Shown here: piece by piece, positions 45,291-54,759 of the stretch
How positions within the stretch are numbered: the first letter of the stretch is position 1
Layout of the letters: every line of letters starts with the position of its first letter
Source: Thiobacter sp. AK1
GTDB lineage: Bacteria > Pseudomonadota > Gammaproteobacteria > Burkholderiales > Thiobacteraceae
Reading direction: 5' to 3'
DNA: 64,000 nt
NCBI RefSeq assembly: GCF_039822265.1
Contig: NZ_JBAJEX010000004.1
Span: 62,001-126,000 of the forward strand
Made by a program: the position numbers and the translations under genes
Notes under the pieces: model-generated
What the model was told of the DNA's origin: nothing
The model's database searches: none
What the model saw: the letters and a program-made list of their open reading frames with translations, nothing else

Positions 45291-46679
45291 ATGCGCGGCA
45301 AACTGCACCATCTAGTTCTCATTGCCTTCGGCGTCCTCATCGGCGTGGCGCTGGGCCTGCATTATTCGGCCATCGCCGACAAGGATGCCGCCGGCCCGCT
45401 GCCGGTGGAGGAGCTGCGCACCTTCGCCGAAGTATTCGGCAAGATCAAGAGCGACTACGTGGAGCCGGTCGAGGATAAGAAACTCATCGCCTCGGCCATC
45501 AATGGCATGCTCGCCGGGCTTGATCCCCATTCCGCCTACCTCGATGCCGACGCGTTCAAGGACCTGCAGGTCTCCACCCAGGGCCAGTTCGGTGGACTGG
45601 GCATCGAGGTCGGCATGGAAGACGGCTTCGTGAAGGTGATCTCGCCCATTGAAGACACACCCGCCTTCCAGGCCGGAATCAAGGCTGGCGACCTGATCAT
45701 CAAGCTGGACGACACGCCGGTGAAGGGCATGTCCCTCAATGACGCCGTCAAGCGCATGCGCGGCAAGCCTGGCACGCGTATCACCCTGACCATTCTGCGC
45801 AAGGGCGAGAACAAGCCCATCGTCGTCACCCTGACGCGCGCCGTGATCCAGATCAAGAGCGTGAAGTGGAAGCTAATGGAACCGGGCTATGGATTCGTGC
45901 GCATCACCCAGTTCCAGGACCACACGGGCGAGGATCTGGTAGGCGCGCTGGACGGGCTTGCCAAGCAGAACAAAGAACCCCTCAAGGGCTTGGTGCTGGA
46001 TCTGCGCAACAATCCGGGGGGGCTGTTGAATGGCGCGGTGGCGGTGTCTGCGGCCTTCCTGCCCAAGGATGTGCTGGTGGTCTATACCGACGGCCGCACG
46101 GAAGACGCCAAGATGCGGCTCACCGCCAGCCGTGAGTTCTACCTGCGTCCCAACCAGGACGACTACATGAAAAAGCTCCCCGGCTGGGTCAAGAGCGTGC
46201 CCATGATCGTGCTCGTCAACGGTGGTTCAGCCTCCGCCTCGGAAATCGTCGCGGGCGCGCTGCAGGACCACAAACGCGCCATCATTCTCGGTACCCAAAC
46301 CTTCGGCAAGGGCTCGGTGCAGACCATCCTACCCTTGGGCAACGGCACCGCTATCAAGCTCACCACCGCGCGCTACTACACCCCCAGCGGCACCTCCATT
46401 CAAGCCAAAGGCATCACCCCCGACATCGTGGTGGAGGAAGCCACCATCAGCGAGGCCGACAAGCAAGCGCTGGGCGTGCGCGAGGCGGATCTGGAGCGCC
46501 ATCTCGCCAATGACAAGGAACCGGCGCCCAAACCCGAGCCCATCAAGCTGCAGGCGCCGAAGCCAGAGAAGGGCAAGGACGAAAAGTCCGACGCGCAAGA
46601 CATCGCGCCCAAGAACGACTACCAGCTCAACCAGGCGGTCAATCTGCTCAAGGGCATCCAGATCCTGCAGCGGCGCTGA
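45291..46679 (+). CDS. ctpA: C-terminal processing peptidase (S41 family)
   Basis: A 462-residue periplasmic serine protease that trims or degrades envelope proteins. It has an N-terminal anchor (LVLIAFGVLIGVALGLHYSA), a PDZ domain (GGLGIEVGMEDGFVKVISPI) and the catalytic Ser in VNGGSASASEIVAGALQD, with Lys in the GTQTFGKGSVQT loop. The C-terminal tail from about residue 400 is Lys/Pro/Glu rich. It is the third gene after gpmI-envC with a 48-bp gap. Confidence 0.95.
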   Translation: MRGKLHHLVLIAFGVLIGVALGLHYSAIADKDAAGPLPVEELRTFAEVFGKIKSDYVEPVEDKKLIASAINGMLAGLDPHSAYLDADAFKDLQVSTQGQFGGLGIEVGMEDGFVKVISPIEDTPAFQAGIKAGDLIIKLDDTPVKGMSLNDAVKRMRGKPGTRITLTILRKGENKPIVVTLTRAVIQIKSVKWKLMEPGYGFVRITQFQDHTGEDLVGALDGLAKQNKEPLKGLVLDLRNNPGGLLNGAVAVSAAFLPKDVLVVYTDGRTEDAKMRLTASREFYLRPNQDDYMKKLPGWVKSVPMIVLVNGGSASASEIVAGALQDHKRAIILGTQTFGKGSVQTILPLGNGTAIKLTTARYYTPSGTSIQAKGITPDIVVEEATISEADKQALGVREADLERHLANDKEPAPKPEPIKLQAPKPEKGKDEKSDAQDIAPKNDYQLNQAVNLLKGIQILQRR

Positions 46680-46752
46680 ATCTCTACCGGCTTGCAAAAG
46701 GGGCGCGCCGCGCTATGCTTGAGGGCGTAGCCGACGCGCGGAGGTTTAGCCC

Positions 46753-47148
46753 ATGCAGGCAGGCGATATCATCAAGACCCGCCAGCTGGTTTTTACCGAG
46801 ATTCCACCCGGGCAGGCGGACGAGGCGGCGCTGCTGCTGGAAGGCTTGCCCCACCTGGTGGTCGTGGAAAAACTCAACCCGCGCACCCTGCTGGTGCGCT
46901 ACGAAATCCCCAACTACACGCTGGAAAAGGTGGAGCGCGCGCTCGCAGCCGAAGGCTTCCATCTGGACAACAGCATCCTGAGCAAGATCCGGCGCGCTCT
47001 CATCTACTACTGCGAGTCCATCCAGTGCGAAAACCTCGCGCCGCCGCCGCTTGAACGGGTCTCCAAGGAAATCTTCGCGGAAGCCTGGCAGAACCATCCC
47101 CACGGTGACCGGGACGACACGCCAGAAGAATGGCGTAGCTACCGTTGA
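46753..47148 (+). CDS. Conserved hypothetical protein, possible ferredoxin-like fold
   Basis: A 131-residue protein I cannot name. The first half (IIKTRQLVFTEIPPGQADEA ... LVVVEKLNPRTLLVRYEIP) reads as two beta-alpha-beta units, similar in outline to a heavy-metal-associated domain but without Cys-x-x-Cys. The second half contains RRALIYYCESIQCENL with two cysteines, and it ends acidic. It lies 11 bp before the MoeB/ThiF gene on the same strand, so a link to sulfur transfer or cofactor activation is possible. The start is the ATG at 46753. Confidence 0.7.
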   Translation: MQAGDIIKTRQLVFTEIPPGQADEAALLLEGLPHLVVVEKLNPRTLLVRYEIPNYTLEKVERALAAEGFHLDNSILSKIRRALIYYCESIQCENLAPPPLERVSKEIFAEAWQNHPHGDRDDTPEEWRSYR

Positions 47149-47158
47149 TGCCTTCTCC

Positions 47159-47947
47159 ATGAACGACGACCAGCTGCTGCGCTATAGCCGCCACATCCTG
47201 CTCGACGAGCTTGGCATCGAGGGACAAAAGCGCCTCATCGAGGCCCATGCGCTGGTGGTCGGGGCTGGCGGGCTGGGCTCCCCTGTCGTGCTCTATCTCG
47301 CGGCCGCCGGCGTGGGGCGCATCACGGTGTGTGATGGCGACCGCGTGGACCTGACCAATCTGCAGCGCCAGATCGCCCACGACACCGCGGCCATCGGCCA
47401 GAACAAGGCGGAATCGGCGGCGGCGAGCGCCCGGCGCATCAATCCGGAAGTCATGGTGGAAGCGGTGCCCCGGCGGGTTGCGGCAGGGGATCTCGAGCGG
47501 CTGGTGGCCGCCGCCGACGTGGTGGTGGATGCCAGCGACAACTTTGCCACCCGCCACGCAGTAAACCGCGCCTGCGTGGCAGCGGCCAAGCCCCTGGTCT
47601 CCGGCGCGGCGGTGCGGTTCGATGGTCAGGTTGCGGTGTTCGATGCCCGTCGCGAGAGCAGTCCCTGCTATCACTGCCTGTTTCCGGAGGGTGGCCAACC
47701 GGACGAAATGCGCTGCGCGGAAAACGGCGTGTTTGCGCCGCTGGTGGGCATCATTGGCACCGTCCAAGCGGCGGAAGCGCTCAAGCTGCTGGCGGACCTC
47801 GGCACGCCGCTCAGCGGCCGACTGCTGCTCCTCAACGCATTGGACATGAGCTGGCGCACGATACGCGTGCCGCGCGACCCGGCGTGTAGCGTGTGTAGCC
47901 GCACGCTCTCACCGCCAGTGACGCGATCGGCGGCAACACGCCCCTAA
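47159..47947 (+). CDS. moeB: MoeB/ThiF-family sulfur-carrier adenylyltransferase
   Basis: A 262-residue E1-like enzyme that adenylates the C-terminus of MoaD or ThiS before sulfur loading. It begins LLRYSRHILLDELGIEGQKR, with the nucleotide loop VVGAGGLGSPVVLYLAAAGV, DASDNFATR, the zinc/active Cys segment SPCYHCLFPEGG and the second Cys pair CSVCS. No rhodanese domain is attached. MoeB and ThiF cannot be separated by reading, so the symbol is provisional. The ATG at 47159 fits the family; a longer frame overlaps the previous gene. Confidence 0.88.
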   Translation: MNDDQLLRYSRHILLDELGIEGQKRLIEAHALVVGAGGLGSPVVLYLAAAGVGRITVCDGDRVDLTNLQRQIAHDTAAIGQNKAESAAASARRINPEVMVEAVPRRVAAGDLERLVAAADVVVDASDNFATRHAVNRACVAAAKPLVSGAAVRFDGQVAVFDARRESSPCYHCLFPEGGQPDEMRCAENGVFAPLVGIIGTVQAAEALKLLADLGTPLSGRLLLLNALDMSWRTIRVPRDPACSVCSRTLSPPVTRSAATRP

Positions 47948-48206
47948 AGCCCCCCAGGTAGGGCCGCCACAGCCCGTGGGCGGCGCAGGCGTCCCTGAAT
48001 CCAGGCACACCGCACGACTCCGCCACAGCCACCCAGCTTCACCCTTGCGCGGGACTGACGGGCGGGTGTGCAAACGCCCCCAGCCGTCATTCCGGCCGAT
48101 CGCAGCGAGCGCCGGAAGCGAGAAACACCAGGGACCGTGGCCCCGACGGCGTGAATTCTTGTGTTCGTGGCAATGGCGCTCCACACGCAGCGCGGCACGG
48201 GCTCTA
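47948..48206. other. Gene-free stretch after moeB
   Basis: Holds a GC-rich hairpin close to the moeB stop (GCCGCC/GGCGGC arms around 47961-47983) without a T-run, and a loose palindrome near 48093-48120. No reading frame has start, ribosome-binding site and family support. It leads into MITE copy B. Confidence 0.4.
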
Positions 48207-48353
48207 TCGAGCCTTACGTAATGAGGTGACACCTTTGTGTCTTCCCCGCGAAAGCGGGCACCCAGGAAAATGGCCAAGAATACTCTGGATTCCTGCTTTC
48301 GCGGGCATGACAGCTTACTTACATAGCCTGTCAACTACTTTCGTAAAGCTCAA
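48207..48353 (-). mobile_element. 147-bp non-autonomous element (MITE), copy B, diverged
   Basis: Same length and layout as the other copies but inverted and with many base changes: left end TCGAGCCTTACGTAATG, right end TTTCGTAAAGCTCAA. Both hairpin palindromes are partly degraded. It is flanked by TA on both sides within C-TA...TA-G, consistent with insertion into CTAG. This is the oldest-looking copy. Confidence 0.75.
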
Positions 48354-48454
48354 TAGTAACTATCGGGCGGCTCAAGGAAGGCGAGGCTTTTCCGTGAGCG
48401 CCCTCACCGTGGGCAAGGACGGGGTGGCAGGCGCGATCGGAGTGGGGCGCGGTT

Positions 48455-48622
48455 TCAGCCTCCAGGGTCGCCAACCGCCGCGCCCGTGAGTGGCAATTCG
48501 AATGGCGCAAGCGGCTGCTGCGCGGCATGGGCGTCATCGAGCCCGGCCCAGACGATGACGATGCCCACCAGCAGGACGGACAGCCAAGTGGCGGGCTTGA
48601 TGGCAACGGCTTTGGCTCGCAT
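48455..48622 (-). CDS. Small single-span membrane protein (55 residues)
   Basis: An unlisted short frame: MRAKAVAIKPATWLSVLLVG, a hydrophobic stretch to about residue 27, then DDAHAAQQPLAPFELPLTGA and a stop. GAGGAGGAA lies 7 bases before the ATG, one of the best ribosome-binding sites in the window. It could be a signal peptide with cleavage at AHA-AQ or a signal anchor. It starts 48 bp after the slmA stop on the same strand, so it may be the tail of the argB-nucleotidase-slmA transcript. No family recognised. Confidence 0.6.
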   Translation of the reverse strand: MRAKAVAIKPATWLSVLLVGIVIVWAGLDDAHAAQQPLAPFELPLTGAAVGDPGG

Positions 48623-48670
48623 GGCACTTCCTCCTCGAACGACTGCGGTAGCGTCAATAGCGGCGGTGGC

Positions 48671-49300
48671 TTAGCGTCCTTGAGCCAGCGTGTTCACGCC
48701 GACCGTAACGGGGTACGGTCGCAAGGCCGAAAGCAGAAAGCGCTTCTGGGCGTCGAAATGGTCGAGGGGGGCGCGCTTAAAGCCGCTCTTGGCGAACTGG
48801 TGCCAGCGGCCGAGAATGAAGGCGATCATTAGATTGGCTACCGCATTGGCGTCGCTGTCGCCTTGGATTTCGCCTTGTGTGGCGGCCACCCGCAAGCATT
48901 GGCGCAGGGTTGCTTCGATGCGATCCACCAGCTGGTTGATGCGGGCCTGCAGGCGCTCGTTTTCGTGCACCAAGGCATCGCCGATGAGCACGCGTGACAT
49001 GCCCGGATTCTTCGCGGCGAAACCGAGACACAGGGTGAGGATGGCGTCCAGCTGGACGACACCCCGTTCTTCCTCGGCAAGGATCTTGTTGATCAGGCCG
49101 AACAGGGTGGATTCGATGAACTCGATCAGCCCCTCGAACATCTGGGCCTTGCTGGCGAAGTGCCGATAGAGGGCCGCTTCCGAGAGATCGAGGCGCGCCG
49201 CCAGGGCGGCGGTGGTGATTTTTTCCGGCTCGGGACTCTGCAGCATTTCTGCCAGCGTCTGCAGAATCTGTTCTTTTCTCTGGCCTGGTTTGGCAGGCAT
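48671..49300 (-). CDS. slmA: Nucleoid occlusion factor SlmA (TetR family)
   Basis: SlmA binds chromosomal sites and blocks FtsZ rings over the nucleoid. The 209-residue protein has the TetR-type helix-turn-helix (ITTAALAARLDLSEAALYRH FASK, residues about 28-51) and the SlmA-specific FEGLIEFIESTLFGLIN and RINQLVDRIEATLRQCLR. Its place after argB and a nucleotidase gene is typical for SlmA. The ATG start follows a GGGGAGGGG-like leader. Confidence 0.88.
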   Translation of the reverse strand: MPAKPGQRKEQILQTLAEMLQSPEPEKITTAALAARLDLSEAALYRHFASKAQMFEGLIEFIESTLFGLINKILAEEERGVVQLDAILTLCLGFAAKNPGMSRVLIGDALVHENERLQARINQLVDRIEATLRQCLRVAATQGEIQGDSDANAVANLMIAFILGRWHQFAKSGFKRAPLDHFDAQKRFLLSALRPYPVTVGVNTLAQGR

Positions 49301-49321
49301 GGCCCCTCCCCTGAATGCGCG

Positions 49322-49962
49322 CTATAGCTTATTGAGCACGCGTGGCAGTTGCAACACCGAGCGCACGCTGGCATCCACGAAGGGCGGGCTCTTGCGGCTG
49401 GCGGTCACCCACACCGTCTTCATGCCCAGGCGCCGCGCGGTGCGCAGGTTATCCAGGCTATCCTCCACCATGATGCAGCGTGAGGGCGCCACACGGAGGG
49501 AACGCAGCACATGCAGAAAGCCGCGCAGCCTCGGCTTGGGCGAAAGGCGCGTGTGCTCGATGCTGAACACCGCGTCGAACACGTCGAGAATGCGAAGCGC
49601 ACGCAGCACGGCGCGGGAATAGTGGGCCGGTGAATTGGAAAACACCACCTTGCGCCCGGGTAAGCGGCGCAGCATGTGGCGCAGGCCGCGTTGGAACACC
49701 AGCATGGTGGAAAGCTCAGGAAACTGATGCGTGTGCCAGAGAAAATGACGTGGATCGGTGCCATGGTGGCGCACCAGGCCCAAAAGCGTCGCTCCGTAAC
49801 GCTGCCAGTAGAGCTGGCGCAGGGCGCTCGCCCCGGCCTCGTCCAGGGCCAGATGCTCCATCAGATACCGGGTCATGGCGCGGTTGATGTGGGGAAAGAT
49901 GTGCGGGGTCGCGTCGTGCAGCGTGTTGTCCAGGTCGAACACCCAGACTGGCGCGGCACGCA

Positions 49963-49963
<1 letters not shown>
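49322..49963 (-). CDS. HAD-type pyrimidine 5'-nucleotidase
   Basis: A 213-residue HAD hydrolase: motif I VWVFDLDNTLHDA, motif II VVFSNSPAHY, motif III with Lys in LSPKPRLRGF, motif IV CIMVEDSLDNLRTARRLGM. Members of this group (yeast Sdt1/Phm8 relatives) release phosphate from pyrimidine nucleotides. The start overlaps the argB stop by 1 bp (the shared base at 49963), and slmA follows 21 bp after the stop. Confidence 0.9.
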
Positions 49964-50886
<923 letters not shown>

Positions 50887-50906
50887 CTACAGCCCGCGGC
50901 GCCCAC

Positions 50907-50943
50907 GAAAAAGGGCGGCCCGGCTTCGCCCTGGGCCGCCCTT
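50907..50943 (-). terminator. Rho-independent terminator of hsp20
   Basis: An 11-bp perfect stem (AAGGGCGGCCC/GGGCCGCCCTT) with an 11-nt loop is followed on the minus strand by a run of five T residues. It begins 22 bases after the hsp20 stop and separates that gene from argB. Confidence 0.88.
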
Positions 50944-50965
50944 GCACCACCCTCTTCGGTTGCCG

Positions 50966-51397
50966 TCAGCTGATGGTGAGCCGCTTCGCGCTGCTCGCCG
51001 CCTTCTTAGGCAGCACAAGCTCCAGCACGCCATCGGTGTACTTAGCCGTGGCATTGGCTTCGTCGATGTCGGACCCCAGGCTGAAGGAACGCGCCACACG
51101 CCCGAAGTACCGCTCGGAACGTAGCACCTTCTCGCCTTCCTTCTCCTCGGACTCCTTCTTGACCTCGGCACTGATGGACACGGTGTTGCCGTCGACGGAC
51201 ACGTGGATGTCCTCCTTCTTCACACCAGGAATCTCGGCCTTCACGGTGTAGGCCTTGTCGTTCTCAGTCACGTCCATCTTGATCTCGGGCGCCTTGGGCA
51301 CGCCCTCCAATGCCATGGGCCGCACCAGAAAGCCCTTGAAGAAATCGTCGAACACGCTGTCCAGGTTGAACGGGTCGTAACGGGTAATGTTTGCCAT
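50966..51397 (-). CDS. Hsp20/alpha-crystallin small heat-shock protein
   Basis: A 143-residue holdase chaperone. Its N-terminus is MANITRYDPFNLDSVFDDFF, and the alpha-crystallin domain includes IKMDVTENDKAYTVKAEIPG and VSVDGNTVSISAEVKKE. GVLELVLPKKA lies near the end. The ATG at 51397 follows AAGGAG; an open upstream extension lacks support. A sigma32-like promoter and a structured leader lie upstream and a strong terminator downstream, so this is a monocistronic heat-shock unit. Confidence 0.95.
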   Translation of the reverse strand: MANITRYDPFNLDSVFDDFFKGFLVRPMALEGVPKAPEIKMDVTENDKAYTVKAEIPGVKKEDIHVSVDGNTVSISAEVKKESEEKEGEKVLRSERYFGRVARSFSLGSDIDEANATAKYTDGVLELVLPKKAASSAKRLTIS

Positions 51398-51449
51398 GGG
51401 AACTCTCCTTGGTTGGTGAACGATTTCCGGCAGCTCTGTTTTGCCGGTT
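51398..51449 (-). other. Structured 5' leader of hsp20, possible RNA thermometer
   Basis: The roughly 50-nt leader can fold as CCGGCA/TGCCGG (9-nt loop, 51427-51447) with TTGGTG and CACCAA extending the stem just outside it. The AAGGAG site follows immediately after the outer arm. Heat-shock hsp20 leaders are often thermosensors, but I see no clear base pairing to the ribosome-binding site itself. Confidence 0.35.
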
Positions 51450-51456
51450 ACCACCA

Positions 51457-51484
51457 ATATGGGTGAAAGCGCGGGGATTTCAAG
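51457..51484 (-). promoter_or_regulatory. Sigma32-type heat-shock promoter of hsp20
   Basis: On the minus strand CTTGAAA (51478-51484), a perfect sigma32 -35, is followed after 13 bp by ACCCATAT (51457-51464), close to the CCCATNT -10 consensus. Transcription would start near 51449, about 50 bases before the ATG. Confidence 0.75.
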
Positions 51485-51567
51485 GGTGCCCAGAAAAGAC
51501 TCTCCGTCACAACCCGGTCATGGCATCGTCACCTGGCTGTCGCAGGAAGCGCGCAGCATGGCAGCCC

Positions 51568-52581
51568 ATGGATGGTCTTGAGTTCGCCGATTCGCTCCCG
51601 GTCTCGCGCCCCCCGCACCGGCTCCACCTGGCATGGGTCACCGAAACGTACCCGCCGGAAATCAATGGCGTGGCCATGACAGTCGGCCGGTTGGTGGACG
51701 GCTTGCGCCGGCGGGGCCATGGGGTGCAGCTGATACGTCCGCGTCAGCATCCAGCGGATGTGCCCAGTGACACGCAGAGTCTGGAAGAAGTCCTCACCCC
51801 CGGCTTGCCCCTCCCCCGCTATGACGAGCTGCGTATCGGCCTGCCGGCGGGGACGCGGCTTAAGCGCCTATGGCGGGCGCGGCGGCCCGATCTGGTGCAT
51901 ATCACCACGGAAGGCCCCTTGGGTTGGTCGGCGCTAAAGGCGGCCCGGGCCCTGGGCGTGCCGGTCACTTCGAGCTTCCATACCAATTTCCATATCTATA
52001 GTCGCCACTACGGCTTCGGTTGGCTTAAGCGTCCCATCGAAGCCTATCTGCGCCACTTTCACAACCGCACCGCTCTCACGCTGGTGCCCACCAAGGCCAT
52101 GCGCCGCGAGCTGAGCCAGCTGGGCTTCCGCCGGCTCAACGTCTTGGCGCGGGGCGTCGATACCCAGCTATTCACACCGCAACGGCGCAGCGACGCGCTG
52201 CGCGCGAGCTGGGGTGCCCGCCCGGATACGCCGGTGGTGCTTTACGTGGGGCGGCTCGCCCCGGAAAAAAACCTGCCGTTGCTTCTCGCCGCCTATGATG
52301 CCTTGCGCGCCCGCCGTCCTGATGCGCGCTTGGTACTGGTGGGCGACGGCCCCCTGCGCCCGGCGCTGGCGCGCGCCCGCCCCTATGCCGCCACCTGGAG
52401 CGCGCGCGAGATGACGGCGCGGCTAACGTGTTTTTTACGAGGATACGCTCAAGCGAGGGGCCGCAGTGGACCGCCTATCCCACGCCGGGCTACCCCATGG
52501 ATAGCCCCATCGCTGCTTGCGACCGTCGCCACCGCTTGCGTGAACACGCTACGCGTGCACCGTCCTTCCCGCGTAAGCTGA
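51568..52581 (+). pseudogene. Family 4 glycosyltransferase, C-terminally truncated
   Basis: The first 270 or so codons encode a GT-B mannosyltransferase-like protein: WVTETYPPEINGVAMTVGRL, VTSSFHTNFHIYSRHYGFGW, NRTALTLVPTKAMRR, VLYVGRLAPEKNLPLLLAAY and LVLVGDGPLRPALARA. After about base 52385 the expected donor-sugar half (the E-x7-E region, FLFPSxTETFGN-type) is missing. About 65 unrelated residues follow before a stop. About 110-130 residues of the family are therefore lost. The start (ATG 51568) is uncertain, as no good ribosome-binding site is seen. MITE copy C lies 76 bp beyond the stop. Confidence 0.65.
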
Positions 52582-52657
52582 AAGCCAGGTGAGTGTGGCA
52601 TGAGCCGCTGCCATTTGTGACGGTAGGTCGATCGCCTCGTGAGTCGGCTTATGACTA

Positions 52658-52804
52658 TTGAGCATTACGTAAATGGGTGACACCTTTGTGTCGTCCCCGC
52701 GAAAGCGGGGACCCAGGAATATGGCGAGGAATACCCTGGATTCCCGCTTTCGCGGGAATGACGTTTGACTTACGCAGCCTGTCAACGACTTACGTAACGC
52801 TCAA
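52658..52804 (-). mobile_element. 147-bp non-autonomous element (MITE), copy C
   Basis: An inverted copy: left end TTGAGCATTACGTAAATGG, right end ACTTACGTAACGCTCAA, with both hairpin palindromes intact (GTCCCCGC/GCGGGGAC, then ATTCCCGC/GCGGGAAT). Flanked by TA on both sides in C-TA...TA-G. It is nearly identical to copies D1 and D2 read in reverse, which suggests recent spread. Confidence 0.9.
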
Positions 52805-52857
52805 TAGCCACGTGCGAGGCGATGCGGTTGTGTAGCGACAACAGAAAGTCGATGTCG

Positions 52858-53685
52858 TTAACCAAACAGACTCTTCGGTAACGGCAGGGGCCCGCGCAGG
52901 CGCTCGTAACCAAGCCCGGCCAAGTGGGCCGTGCGCACCGGGCAGGGCAGATCGGCGCGCCAGTTGGGCGCCTCGCCCGCCAACAGCCGGTTGATCTCGG
53001 GCAAGCGCGCAGTGATCTCAGCCACGTAATGGTCGCAACGACGCGCTAGGCAACGATCGAGCGCCCGCGCACCCAGGCCCAGCAAGCGATGCAGGCGGCT
53101 GCCGTAGAGCAGCCCACTGGCCTGGGACAGACGTTTCACACCCCGCGCAGCCTCGGCCGAGGAGCAAGCGAAGTGGCGTGCGACGAAGGGGACGATGCGG
53201 GCCGCCTCTGCATCCAGTATCACTTGGGGATACGCGAACAGCTGGCAAGCCACGTGGGCATCCATCACCCATTCGGCCACGGCGTGGGTGAGGACCGGCA
53301 CCTTGAGCCACAGGGCTTCGTGGGCGGGCACGAAATGATTATGGGCGAGCACGTCCACAAACAGGTGGCTGGCATAACCCACGGCCAGCGCCCGCTCCTC
53401 GTCGCTCGCCGCTTTTTCCATGAGACGCCAGGCAAAGCGCCATTCATGACTCGTGGCGAAGCCGGTAAGCCGCCCCGCCACCAGAGTGAGATCAGGTAGA
53501 CACGCCCCAGCCAGAAGCAGCCGGGGCAGTCGGCGCACCGCGCGGCGCAAACGGGAATCGGCCAGCGGCACCGCCCACACCAAGAGCTGGGCGAAGTAGA
53601 GGTGGGTTGCCAGCCCCCAGGCCAGCGCCTGTTCGCTGTAGAGCGTCAATGGCAGCAGCCACCAGATCCATGCGCGCCGTTTCAT
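52858..53685 (-). CDS. Zinc-dependent phospholipase C family protein
   Basis: A 275-residue exported protein. The ATG at 53685 gives a signal peptide ending near EQALAWG. WGLATHLYFAQLLVWAVPLA followed by AGACLPDL, and SHLFVDVLAHNHFVPAHEAL, fit the all-helical zinc-dependent phospholipase C/S1-P1 nuclease fold, in which the mature N-terminal Trp and several His/Asp bind zinc. Catalysis is unproven; many members are uncharacterised. Alternative upstream starts run into the divergent kinase promoter. Confidence 0.75.
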   Translation of the reverse strand: MKRRAWIWWLLPLTLYSEQALAWGLATHLYFAQLLVWAVPLADSRLRRAVRRLPRLLLAGACLPDLTLVAGRLTGFATSHEWRFAWRLMEKAASDEERALAVGYASHLFVDVLAHNHFVPAHEALWLKVPVLTHAVAEWVMDAHVACQLFAYPQVILDAEAARIVPFVARHFACSSAEAARGVKRLSQASGLLYGSRLHRLLGLGARALDRCLARRCDHYVAEITARLPEINRLLAGEAPNWRADLPCPVRTAHLAGLGYERLRGPLPLPKSLFG

Positions 53686-53791
53686 GGCGTGCACTCTCGC
53701 AGCACTGAGCGAAGAAACGATGAACTGCCCGTGATTTTTCCGTGACAGGGAATGCGCTAAACTTGACGCTTCTCGCCACGGCCACGACACG

Positions 53792-54730
53792 ATGCGCACG
53801 CTGATCTGCGGCTCCCTCGCCTACGACCACATCATGGTGTTCCGCGACCGTTTCCGGAACCACATCCTGCCGGACAAGATCCACATCCTTAACGTCTCTT
53901 TCCTGGTGCCGGACATGCGGCGCGAGTTCGGCGGTTGTGCCGGAAACATCGCCTACAACCTGAAGTTGCTGGGCGGCGAACCGGTGATCATGGCGGCGGT
54001 GGGCGAAGACTTCGCCCCCTATCGGGCGCGGCTGGAAGCCTTGGGGCTGGAAACGACCCACGTGCGGCTCATTCCCGGCACCTACACTGCCCAGGCCTTC
54101 ATCACCACCGATCTCGATGACAACCAGATCACCGCCTTTCACCCGGGCGCGATGAACCACTCCCACGAAAACAGCGTGGGCGAGGCGCGCCACATCCGGC
54201 TGGGCATCGTCGCCCCGGACGGGCGGGAAGGCATGCTGCGCCATGCCCACGACTTCCATGCTGCGGGCATCCCTTTCGTGTTCGATCCGGGCCAGGCCAT
54301 GCCCTTGTTCGACGGCCCAGAACTCTTGCGTTTCGTGGAACTGGCGGATTACGTGACGCTCAACGACTACGAAGCCGAGCTGATGCAGGAGCGCACGGGT
54401 CTGTCGCTCGCCGCGCTGGCCCAGCGGGTGAAGGCGCTCATCGTCACCCTTGGCGCGAAAGGCTCCCTCATCTTCGCCGACGGCGAACGGCTGGAAATTC
54501 CCTGCGTGCCACCGAAAGCCGTGGTGGATCCCACCGGCTGCGGCGATGCCTACCGTGCCGGTCTGCTCTACGGCATCGTGCACGGCTTCGACTGGGAACA
54601 AACCGGCCGCCTTGCGGCCTATATGGGGGCGCTTAAGATCGCCAGCCGCGGCGCCCAGAACCATAGCCTCGACCATGCCGCACTCACCGCCTGGGCACGG
54701 CAGGAATTGGGCCTGACCTGGCCCGCGTGA
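53792..54730 (+). CDS. PfkB-family carbohydrate/adenosine kinase
   Basis: A 312-residue ribokinase-fold enzyme. It starts MRTLICGSLAYDHIMVFRDR and has GGCAGNIAYNLKLLGGEPVI (substrate loop) and ALIVTLGAKGSLIF. DPTGCGDAYRAGLLYGIVHG carries the catalytic Asp and anion hole. The GG-AGNIAYNLK-LGG form is close to bacterial adenosine kinase-like members, but the sugar or nucleoside is not certain. Its end overlaps an upstream extension of the next gene but not its true start. Confidence 0.88.
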   Translation: MRTLICGSLAYDHIMVFRDRFRNHILPDKIHILNVSFLVPDMRREFGGCAGNIAYNLKLLGGEPVIMAAVGEDFAPYRARLEALGLETTHVRLIPGTYTAQAFITTDLDDNQITAFHPGAMNHSHENSVGEARHIRLGIVAPDGREGMLRHAHDFHAAGIPFVFDPGQAMPLFDGPELLRFVELADYVTLNDYEAELMQERTGLSLAALAQRVKALIVTLGAKGSLIFADGERLEIPCVPPKAVVDPTGCGDAYRAGLLYGIVHGFDWEQTGRLAAYMGALKIASRGAQNHSLDHAALTAWARQELGLTWPA

Positions 54731-54759
54731 AACCCGTTTTGCAACAACCGGAGGTCAAC

